This document shows positions 1 through 6,187 of a stretch of DNA of 36,517 nt, piece after piece. The translations under genes were made by a program, and so were the position numbers. Every line of letters begins with the position of its first letter. Positions within the stretch are counted from its first letter, which is position 1. The stretch covers positions 1 through 36,517 of the forward strand of contig JAEETK010000010.1 in the NCBI GenBank assembly GCA_016290315.1, given 5' to 3'. This DNA is from Candidatus Saccharimonadota bacterium. GTDB taxonomy: Bacteria > Patescibacteriota > Saccharimonadia > Saccharimonadales > Saccharimonadaceae. The notes below the pieces were generated by a model. That model saw only the letters and a list, made by a program, of their open reading frames with translations. It had not been told where the DNA came from and made no database searches.

Positions 1-983
1 TTGTTCTGAAGATTTAATAGGACCGTGGTCTCTTTTACCTTGCGCTCTTTGAGGACCTGTTTAACGATTTCTTTGCGCGAAAGACCCTCTTCGCCAGCTT
101 TTCTAAGAATTTTGGTAATAATATCCGATACGGTTCCCTTTTGGTATCCCCAACTATCTAGTGCGTAGATGCCGCGGCCGATTAGAACGAAGCGCGAATC
201 TTTAATGAGTTCGTTATGAATAGCTTGCACAGTAACGTCTTTACGCTTGAAGTCTGAAGAGCTAATTGCTCTGGCGATATCGTTAAAATGCATTGGCTCT
301 TTATGCTCTTCGAGCACGACGTATATTTTGTCGCGGATATTCTTTGGATTAACGGTTGGCCATTTCGTAAGTCCCCATTGGCCATTAAGAGTGGAAAGTA
401 GCTTGCTAACATGTGCGACCGCCTCAATATGACTAGGGTGTTCATAGTTGAGTTTTTCGTCGAGCTCATCGATGCTCATCGGCTTCTTATTGCTTTTTAC
501 GAGCGCAACGATTTCGTCAACTTTGCCGCGAATGGCTTTTTCATCGCCGTATTCCGCGATGCCGATTGCATTGTGATATTTGTCGTTTTCGGAGATGATG
601 GTCAAGACTGGCGAGATCTCGCCGAGGAAGCTAAAATTGGCTTTTTCGACAGCGCTAGCTTCGTGGTTGAGAATTTTTTGCGCTAGGTCAGAAGCGCGAG
701 CAATGCGGCCCATTTCGGTTAAGTTTCGTACGATTAGTTTTTCGGCTGGTGCTAGGTCGCTAATCTTGCCTTCTTCTGCAGCGATGCGGAGACGGATAAG
801 AATTGCTTTTTCGAGTTGGCGAACACGTTCGCGTGTGATTGAAAGCATTTCGCCAATTTGTTCTAGTGTTTCTTTGTGCCCGTTTAGGCCGAATCGGCGA
901 GAGATGATTTCCCTTTCGCGCTCTTGTTCGATGATGCTGAGGCTACTAGAAATAGCCTTAGTAATTGTTTCCGCATTATTCAT
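1..983 (-). CDS. Sigma-70 region 4 / HARE-HTH domain protein (3' end beyond window)
   Basis: The first 327 residues are visible and the frame is still open at the window edge. Residues about 20-65 look like sigma-70 region 4.2, with the helix-turn-helix signature TLEQIGEMLSITRERVRQLE. Residues about 215-275 match the HARE-HTH (RpoE-delta/ASXL-like) domain, around KNIRDKIYVVLEEHKEPMHF and GRGIYALDSWG. There is no region 2, so it is not a complete sigma factor. It is more likely an RNA-polymerase-associated or DNA-binding regulator of the kind annotated in Patescibacteria. The ATG at 983 is preceded by an AAGGA-like site and a 50-nt leader from a consensus promoter. The domain call is strong; the role is inferred. 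Confidence 0.8.
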   Translation of the reverse strand, partial: MNNAETITKAISSSLSIIEQEREREIISRRFGLNGHKETLEQIGEMLSITRERVRQLEKAILIRLRIAAEEGKISDLAPAEKLIVRNLTEMGRIARASDLAQKILNHEASAVEKANFSFLGEISPVLTIISENDKYHNAIGIAEYGDEKAIRGKVDEIVALVKSNKKPMSIDELDEKLNYEHPSHIEAVAHVSKLLSTLNGQWGLTKWPTVNPKNIRDKIYVVLEEHKEPMHFNDIARAISSSDFKRKDVTVQAIHNELIKDSRFVLIGRGIYALDSWGYQKGTVSDIITKILRKAGEEGLSRKEIVKQVLKERKVKETTVLLNLQN

Positions 984-1040
984 GCTGCTGTTTTTCCTTA
1001 CTTCTCCGTCTACTTAGGTTTAATATCTTGACTTTTAAAT

Positions 1041-1069
1041 ATAATAACATGACTATCACACGTTGTCAA
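1041..1069 (-). promoter_or_regulatory. Sigma-70-type promoter of the sigma4/HARE gene
   Basis: On the minus strand there is TTGACA (1064-1069), a 17-bp spacer and TATTAT (1041-1046). The predicted start near 1034 gives a leader of about 50 nt before the ATG at 983. The rest of the 984-1306 gap is AT-rich with only weak small hairpins and holds no credible gene. Confidence 0.75.
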
Positions 1070-1236
1070 CAAGTAAAATGACTTTCACTTAGAAATAATT
1101 GTACCATATTTTTGGCATCATTTCGAAAAAAGTATATAAAACTATAAGCTTGAGCTTAATTATGATGAAAAGCTTGCGCTTTTTGGTTTTTGAGACGTGG
1201 TTTAATAGTCAAAACTGAGCAAAAAGGCGCTGTTAC

Positions 1237-1265
1237 TTGCATTTTTTCACGTTTTGTGATATAAT
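1237..1265 (+). promoter_or_regulatory. Promoter of ORFan gene 1307
   Basis: TTGCAT (1237-1242), a 17-bp spacer and TATAAT (1260-1265). A strong AGGAGG ribosome site follows at 1294-1299, 7 nt before the ATG. Confidence 0.8.
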
Positions 1266-1306
1266 TATACTGTTGCAAAACGCAAAGTAGTTTAGGAGGA
1301 AACAAG

Positions 1307-1834
1307 ATGGTAAAAGCTATGTTGGATATTATTAACTTCTTCAGGCCGCGTAAGCCGGTGATGTTCGCGTTGGATACTTCGAGCAGCCACGTGGCGAAGC
1401 TGATCTACAAGGTTAACGGCGATGCGTGCGGGAATACTGCTCTCAGAACCGTATATGGGATTCCGTGTTCTTCGACGGCGTTCGGGGCTCCGTGCGAGAC
1501 TGAGATCAGGCTTGCGAGTTATGGCTTTGTACGCGCCTACAGGAAAGGACGGCGTATTGTGATCGAGAGGAATCCGTCAGAAACTCCTCCGGCAGAGGTG
1601 GAGAGCTGGCTCGTATGCCCTGATATGGCCCTGATGATTCCGGAGTATTACGGCAGTAATCCTAATAACGTGTACGTATTTGTACGCGCTCCCTTCGGTG
1701 ACGTCGAGGACCACTACGCAGAAGAGCATGGATGGCCTCGGTACTATCTCGGCGATCTGGTTGTTTCGGATGGCGTTGAGGGGCGGAGGAAATTCTTCGA
1801 GGAGGTGGTAGACAGGGTCTATAACATTCGTTGA
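1307..1834 (+). CDS. Unknown protein, paralogue of the next gene (175 aa)
   Basis: No known family is recognised. The protein is soluble-looking, with no signal peptide or clear membrane segment. It shares four blocks in the same order with the product of 1975-2703: GFVRAYRK (73-80) versus GYVRIYRK, PPAEVESWLV (94-103) versus PPEDCASFLV, PEYYG (112-116) identical, and YYLGDLV (146-152) versus YLLGDTV. The gene is a self-contained unit with a consensus promoter, an AGGAGG site 7 nt before the ATG, and an intrinsic terminator just after the TGA. Coding is certain from the framing and conserved blocks; function is unknown. Confidence 0.85.
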   Translation: MVKAMLDIINFFRPRKPVMFALDTSSSHVAKLIYKVNGDACGNTALRTVYGIPCSSTAFGAPCETEIRLASYGFVRAYRKGRRIVIERNPSETPPAEVESWLVCPDMALMIPEYYGSNPNNVYVFVRAPFGDVEDHYAEEHGWPRYYLGDLVVSDGVEGRRKFFEEVVDRVYNIR

Positions 1835-1853
1835 GCATAGCTTCAGTAGTCAC

Positions 1854-1879
1854 GGCCACGCAGTAGCGTGGCCTTTTTT
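1854..1879 (+). terminator. Intrinsic terminator after gene 1307
   Basis: Perfect 8-bp stem GGCCACGC / GCGTGGCC with an AGTA loop, followed by six T. Confidence 0.9.
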
Positions 1880-1901
1880 ATGGTTTCTAAGAGTGTTTTA
1901 T

Positions 1902-1930
1902 TTGACCGCTAGCGATATTTATTGTATAGT
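1902..1930 (+). promoter_or_regulatory. Promoter of ORFan gene 1975
   Basis: TTGACC (1902-1907), a 17-bp spacer and TATAGT (1925-1930). The ribosome site TTAGGAGG lies at 1961-1968. Confidence 0.8.
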
Positions 1931-1974
1931 CGAAACTATTGTAACTTTATTACATGCTCTTTAGGAGGTAAAAA

Positions 1975-2703
1975 ATGGATAGAAAACGATTGGCATTGTT
2001 TATTATGCCTCATTCTTGCGATTTGGACGAGGATATTGGCCCTGAATTGAGGCGGGACTGGGCGGCTATTTACTATGCGAGTCCGAATATGACTTCGGCA
2101 GTAGAACTGATCGGCACTGCTCAGGAGCGAGCGAAAGACGGTAAAAATGAAGCAAGATGGAGTTTCGATGAAGTTGCTTCTATAAGTCTGCCGCCTACGG
2201 AGTCGCCGGATATAATATTTGGCGTGACTCCTATAATGGTCGAGCGAAGCCTCATTAGGCGTCCACTTCTTTTTGAAGATTTAGGTAGCGTTTATGGCGA
2301 GGGGGCGAAGGGGTGTTTTTACTGTAGCCTTTCGGATTTTGGCTACGTCAGGATTTATCGCAAGCGTGGCGCAACTGGAAGAGTCGATCTTTACGACGAA
2401 GATGTAATACGGCGCCAGTTTCGAATTGAGCGCGATTTGAGCTATATGCCGCCCGAAGACTGTGCTAGCTTCCTTGTGCGAATTGGAATAGACGCGAAGG
2501 GCGTGGAAGCGACTGAGGTCTATCCCGAGTATTACGGTGCTGACTGGAAGAGCCACATATGGAGCGGTTATAGAAACACACATCCATACTTTTGTCGTAG
2601 CAACAAAAGATATCTGCTTGGCGATACGGTGTATTACGATTATTATTTATACTCTGCCAACTTTGTTGTCGGTGTGGCGAGGATATTGATGTCCGACAAG
2701 TAA
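1975..2703 (+). CDS. Unknown protein, paralogue of the preceding gene (242 aa)
   Basis: Not a recognised family. The C-terminal 120 residues carry the blocks shared with the 1307 product: GYVRIYRK (123-130), PPEDCASFLV (159-168), PEYYG (184-188) and YLLGDTV (213-219). The N-terminal 110 residues are longer and differ. The protein is rich in Tyr and has no obvious signal or membrane segment. The start is set by an AGGAGG site 6 nt before the ATG. The gene has its own promoter and terminator, so it is a second cassette rather than part of an operon. Confidence 0.85.
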   Translation: MDRKRLALFIMPHSCDLDEDIGPELRRDWAAIYYASPNMTSAVELIGTAQERAKDGKNEARWSFDEVASISLPPTESPDIIFGVTPIMVERSLIRRPLLFEDLGSVYGEGAKGCFYCSLSDFGYVRIYRKRGATGRVDLYDEDVIRRQFRIERDLSYMPPEDCASFLVRIGIDAKGVEATEVYPEYYGADWKSHIWSGYRNTHPYFCRSNKRYLLGDTVYYDYYLYSANFVVGVARILMSDK

Positions 2704-2737
2704 TCGGCGGGCTACCGTTCGTTTTATCCATTCAAAC

Positions 2738-2766
2738 AAGCTGCGCGTGTGATGCGCAGCTTTTTT
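2738..2766 (+). terminator. Bidirectional terminator between gene 1975 and topA
   Basis: Nine-bp stem AAGCTGCGC / GCGCAGCTT with loop GTGTGAT and a T tract on the plus side. The minus-strand side reads GCTTGTTT, so it may also stop topA transcripts. Confidence 0.85.
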
Positions 2767-2767
2767 A

Positions 2768-5041
2768 TTATTTCTTCGTTGATTTTTTTGTGGCGGTGCG
2801 GCGTTTGGTCGGGCGGCGCGTTTTCTTGGGTTTGTTGGCGAGGTATTCCTCTGCCTGTTCTTTTGTGACGGTTTTCGGATCGACGTCCTTGGGGATACGC
2901 ACAAAATTGCGGCGGCCAGGGCCTTTGACGTATGGTCCGTAGGCGCCTTCTATTATTTGAATTTCTCCCCAATCGGCTATATAAGAGTCGCGTTTTTTCT
3001 CATAGAGCGGTTCGGCTTCTTCTAATGTAATGGTGTATGGATCAAATTCTTTGCCAAGTGGGATGTTATATTTGCCACCTTTTAGATATGGACCGAATGG
3101 GCCAGCGGCGGCAATAATCTCAGCACCATCTTTTGCTTTGCCGAGTAGCCTTGGTAATTGTGGCAGGTCGAGTTGCTTGAGGGCTTGCTCTAGGGTGACG
3201 GTTTTGACGCTTTTGCGTTTTGGTAATGGCGCAAAGACAGGCTTTTCGCCGGATTCTTTTTCGTTTTCGCCTAGCTGGATAAAACCGCCATTTTTGCCCA
3301 CTTTCGCGTAGATGGCTTTGCCGGTTTTAGGGTCGTGCCCAAGCAGACGAGCGTTGTTGTAGCGCTCGATGCCTTCGCTAGCTAGGACTTCGTCATTAAA
3401 AGGTCCGTAGAAATCGCGAAGCATTTTGACGCGGTCGAGCTTTGCGTCGGCGATTAGGTCGAGGTCTTTCTCGATATTAGCGGTAAACTTGTAGTCGACG
3501 ATGTTCTTGAAATTGTCGGTCAAAAAGCCTGAGATAAGTTCGCCAATTGGTGTTGGTAGCAATTTGCCTTTGTTGGCGCCGAACTTTTCTTTGACGGTTT
3601 CTTTGCTGATTTGATTATTTTCCAGCTTTAACTCGGCAACTTCACGCTCTTCCCCGTCGCTTTCGCCCTTTACGACGTAGCCGCGAGCTTGAATTGCGGT
3701 CATGATGCTAGCGTAAGTACTTGGACGGCCAATGCCGAGCTCTTCAAGCTTCTTGACCAGTGAGCCTTCGGTATAGCGCGCTTGTGGTTTAGCAAAGCTT
3801 TGGCGAGCGATGATGCTGTGAGCTGTGAGTTTGTCGCCGACTTTGTAATGTGGGAGTTCATTCTCTTTAATGCGGCCATAGACTTTCAGAAAGCCGTCGA
3901 AGGTTACGATTTCTCCCTTGCCGATAAAGTTGTATTCGGTTGGCGTAGCTATGGTAATAGTAGTACTTTCGATGCGGGCGTCGGCCATTTGCGTAGCGAG
4001 TGCGCGACCGCGGATCAAAGCGTAGAGGCGCTTTTCGTAATCGTTTTTGCCGGCAGTTTCGCGGTTGATGTCGGTTGGGCGAATGGCCTCGTGTGCCTCT
4101 TGTGCGCCAGCGGACTTAGTCTTAAAATTGCGCACTTTGACGTATTCTTTGCCGAATGTAGATTCAACATAGCTAGCCATGCTAGCGATGGCTTGCTTAC
4201 TGAGGTTAAGGCTGTCGGTGCGGTGGTAAGTAATAAGGCCGGCTTGATAAAGAGACTGGGCGGCCTGCATAGTCGTGCGCGTAGAATAGCCAAGCTTACT
4301 GTTAGCCTCGATCTGCATTGAGGCGGTCGTGAAAGGCGGGGCGGGCTTGCGCGTACCGGGGGTAGTCTCGACGGCGCTAGCGGTAAAGTCTGCATTGATT
4401 AGTTTTTCGAGGAAAGCGCGCGCTTCGTCTTCGGTCTCGAATTCATGATTGAGTTTAGTATCGAATCCGAAATCGCCAGAAACCTTATAGGTAAACTTGC
4501 TAGCGAATTTTTCGATAGCCTGTTCCCTTTCGACGATTAGGCGGAGGGCGGGACTCTGAACACGCCCAGCCGAAACGGCGCCAGGAACTTTCTTACGTAC
4601 GACGCCCGAGAGATCGAAACCGACTAGCATATCGAGAGTTTGGCGTGCCTGCTGCGATGAAACCATGTTCATGTCGACAGTGCGGGGATTTTTGATAGCT
4701 TCTTCGAGTGCGGACTTGGTGATTTCATGGAAAGTAATACGGGCAGTATCCTTTGGTAACTTAAGAACTTCGCATAGGTGCCAAGATATAGCTTCTCCTT
4801 CGCGGTCTTCATCCGTCGCGAGCCAGATTTTGTCTGCAGATTTAGCGGCCTTTTTAAGGTCAGTAATAACACTCTTGTGCCCAGGGTCAACTTCATAGGT
4901 GACGTCAAAAGTATTCTTATCGACCTTCGTGTCTTTGCGAATATGTCCAACAGAAGCTAATACGACAAAATCTTTACCGAGATATTTCTCGATGGTATGA
5001 GCTTTAGCTGGAGACTCTACGATAACTAAGTTTTTACTCAT
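2768..5041 (-). CDS. topA: DNA topoisomerase I
   Basis: Type IA topoisomerase of 757 aa that relaxes negative supercoils. The TOPRIM domain opens the protein (VIVESPAKA, E9) and holds the metal-binding block TDEDREGEA (D77, D79, E81). The catalytic tyrosine is Y272 in ITYHRTDS; most homologues have ITYMRTDS. After about residue 600 there are topoisomerase C-terminal repeats with GPFGPYLKGGKYNIPL and GAYGPYVKGPGRRNFV in place of zinc fingers. The protein ends in a Lys/Arg-rich tail of about 20 residues. No Shine-Dalgarno precedes the ATG; a TATTAT box sits 7 nt upstream, so the mRNA is probably leaderless. It diverges from gene 5100. Confidence 0.97.
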   Translation of the reverse strand: MSKNLVIVESPAKAHTIEKYLGKDFVVLASVGHIRKDTKVDKNTFDVTYEVDPGHKSVITDLKKAAKSADKIWLATDEDREGEAISWHLCEVLKLPKDTARITFHEITKSALEEAIKNPRTVDMNMVSSQQARQTLDMLVGFDLSGVVRKKVPGAVSAGRVQSPALRLIVEREQAIEKFASKFTYKVSGDFGFDTKLNHEFETEDEARAFLEKLINADFTASAVETTPGTRKPAPPFTTASMQIEANSKLGYSTRTTMQAAQSLYQAGLITYHRTDSLNLSKQAIASMASYVESTFGKEYVKVRNFKTKSAGAQEAHEAIRPTDINRETAGKNDYEKRLYALIRGRALATQMADARIESTTITIATPTEYNFIGKGEIVTFDGFLKVYGRIKENELPHYKVGDKLTAHSIIARQSFAKPQARYTEGSLVKKLEELGIGRPSTYASIMTAIQARGYVVKGESDGEEREVAELKLENNQISKETVKEKFGANKGKLLPTPIGELISGFLTDNFKNIVDYKFTANIEKDLDLIADAKLDRVKMLRDFYGPFNDEVLASEGIERYNNARLLGHDPKTGKAIYAKVGKNGGFIQLGENEKESGEKPVFAPLPKRKSVKTVTLEQALKQLDLPQLPRLLGKAKDGAEIIAAAGPFGPYLKGGKYNIPLGKEFDPYTITLEEAEPLYEKKRDSYIADWGEIQIIEGAYGPYVKGPGRRNFVRIPKDVDPKTVTKEQAEEYLANKPKKTRRPTKRRTATKKSTKK

Positions 5042-5048
5042 GTGCTAT

Positions 5049-5054
5049 ATAATA
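5049..5054 (-). promoter_or_regulatory. Putative -10 of topA (leaderless)
   Basis: TATTAT on the minus strand ends 7 nt before the topA ATG. No convincing -35 and no Shine-Dalgarno are seen. Confidence 0.5.
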
Positions 5055-5086
5055 TCATACAAAATTTCGCAAGAAAGCATAAGTGT

Positions 5087-5092
5087 TATAAT
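5087..5092 (+). promoter_or_regulatory. -10 of gene 5100 (leaderless)
   Basis: TATAAT with 7 nt before the ATG at 5100. The flank GCATAAGTGT matches the spacer of the promoter at 13514. The -35 is weak. Confidence 0.6.
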
Positions 5093-5099
5093 TTACGTT

Positions 5100-5522
5100 A
5101 TGAGTACTGATGGAGAAAAAGAAAAAGAAATATTATTTAGACTTGGGGCGCGCTTAGTTTCGATGCCGCAAGATGCTCCAAATACTTTTGGTCGTTTTGG
5201 ATACCAGAAACGATTCATTGAGCGCATCTTGAATCATGAAAATTTGAGTTTTGAACATAAAAAAGAAATAATTGAGAAACTGGCTTTGCTGGCAATGTTT
5301 ATGAATTCCGGACTTATACACGTCGGCTCGAACGTCGCGGAATTTGATATGATTGGCGATGCTTTGCTAGTTTTTAAAGTTAAAGATGATACAGATTTTC
5401 AGGAGAAAATTGGACACCTTGATAAGGTTTTGCAAGCTTTTGAAGATAGCGCGATGCATCCATTTGCGACCATGGAGAAGATAGTCCAATACGAAGAGCG
5501 ACTCGGAGGGGCGTACGTATAA
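5100..5522 (+). CDS. Unknown small cytoplasmic protein (140 aa)
   Basis: Not recognised. It is predicted mostly helical, with charged N-terminal residues and no signal or membrane segment. The ATG at 5100 was chosen because a TATAAT box ends 7 nt before it. An earlier in-frame ATG at 5040 would lie upstream of that -10 and overlap the topA start codon. There is no Shine-Dalgarno, so translation is probably leaderless. The starts of this gene and topA are only 58 bp apart, so the two promoters share one short intergenic region. The 3' end lies 9 bp from the terminator end of the convergent RNA at 5531. Confidence 0.75.
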   Translation: MSTDGEKEKEILFRLGARLVSMPQDAPNTFGRFGYQKRFIERILNHENLSFEHKKEIIEKLALLAMFMNSGLIHVGSNVAEFDMIGDALLVFKVKDDTDFQEKIGHLDKVLQAFEDSAMHPFATMEKIVQYEERLGGAYV

Positions 5523-5530
5523 TTGGGCAC

Positions 5531-5829
5531 CAAAAAGCCCCAGGTAAGGGTGGGCATCACCTGGGGCTATTTGGCCCTACAACACACCTCCTAAGGCATC
5601 CGGAGAACTCCGGAAGCGTGACCCACCTCACACATGGGGTCCGCCGGTTATAGGGATTGCTAGCTTTAGAAATGATCTTTCTAAGTGGAGGTAATACTTT
5701 TCACTTCAAACTATAGGAGAAATTTGAAGGCCGAAAGGGTTTCTAAAGCATGCAACAATTGCTAAAATAAATTTAGCAACGTTTCTAAAATTTTTAGGTG
5801 CGGTTTTTTGGTCCTTTCAGACCAAAACT
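5531..5829 (-). ncRNA. Structured non-coding RNA, about 300 nt, unassigned
   Basis: No ORF is credible here, yet the minus strand has a consensus promoter (5836-5864) and a strong terminator (T run at 5532-5536). Between them are clean hairpins: 5806-5827 (8 bp, at the predicted 5' end), 5761-5777, 5704-5729 (7 bp, 12-nt loop), 5666-5684, 5620-5641, 5599-5614 and the terminator 5537-5567. The loop of the third reads UUUCUCCUAUAG, and UACCUCC occurs at 5687-5693; both are anti-Shine-Dalgarno-like. UUAGGAGGUG near the 3' end could pair with either. I see no tmRNA T-arm, no RNase P GAGGAAAGUC or ACAGAA core and no SRP GGAAGGAAGCAG, so those were set aside. A trans-acting regulatory RNA is possible. 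Confidence 0.7.
5537..5567 (-). terminator. Intrinsic terminator of the structured RNA
   Basis: Stem GCCCCAGGT / ACCTGGGGC closes a GC-rich loop, followed on the minus strand by five T (5532-5536). The plus-strand side lacks a T tract. Confidence 0.85.
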
Positions 5830-5835
5830 GTTTTG

Positions 5836-5864
5836 ATTATAGCACGGATTTGCAATTTATGCAA
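5836..5864 (-). promoter_or_regulatory. Promoter of the structured RNA
   Basis: Minus strand TTGCAT (5859-5864), a 17-bp spacer and TATAAT (5836-5841). The predicted start near 5829 falls 2 nt before the first 8-bp hairpin. Confidence 0.85.
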
Positions 5865-6039
5865 TAGTTTTTACATCTTTTTTTGTAAAAACTATGGTAA
5901 AGTGGCCATTTTGCAACAGATTAGCAGGTAAATTACAGGGGTGAAAATGCTTATTGTTATTTTGTGAGAATGTGGTATAAAATAGGCAATTTAGTGCGGT
6001 TTTTGACAGATTTTTTGGCTTTTGCAAAGACGATAATTA

Positions 6040-6073
6040 AAAATGGATACCATTTTTTGATAAAAAATAGTGG
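6040..6073 (+). repeat. Overlapping inverted repeats upstream of gene 6188
   Basis: AAAAATGG / CCATTTTT (6040-6058) overlaps a second possible pairing of CCATTTTTT with the A run and TGG that end at 6073, so two mutually exclusive hairpins are possible. The rest of 5870-6085 is AT-rich with no credible gene. Confidence 0.4.
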
Positions 6074-6089
6074 CAATTCGATGCATGTG

Positions 6090-6118
6090 TTGACTATTCT
6101 GCTTAAATATGTTACAAT
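6090..6118 (+). promoter_or_regulatory. Promoter of gene 6188
   Basis: TTGACT (6090-6095), a 17-bp spacer and TACAAT (6113-6118). The leader contains a small hairpin, CCCAA/TTGGG (6139-6156), before the ribosome site. Confidence 0.75.
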
Positions 6119-6187
6119 ATTGAATGTTGTTATAAACTCCCAAGAATAACGTTGGGAATATGGTTCTTTAAAATTGGAGGTTTTTGC

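Noticed and set aside
3782-4395. Long frames on both strands inside topA
   Set aside because: Shadow frames of the well-conserved topoisomerase reading; no start signals or recognisable products.
5040-5099. ATG at 5040 as start for the gene at 5100
   Set aside because: It lies upstream of the only good -10 and overlaps the topA start; the added residues are Ile/Ser/Tyr-rich translation of promoter DNA.
5531-5829. tmRNA, RNase P RNA or SRP RNA for the structured RNA
   Set aside because: No GTTCGA T-arm or CCA end, no GAGGAAAGTC/ACAGAA core and no GGAAGGAAGCAG-type motif on either strand; a covariance-model scan would be decisive.
5964-6149. 61-codon plus-strand frame upstream of gene 6188
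   Set aside because: No ribosome site, AT-rich composition, and it spans the TTGACT-TACAAT promoter of gene 6188.
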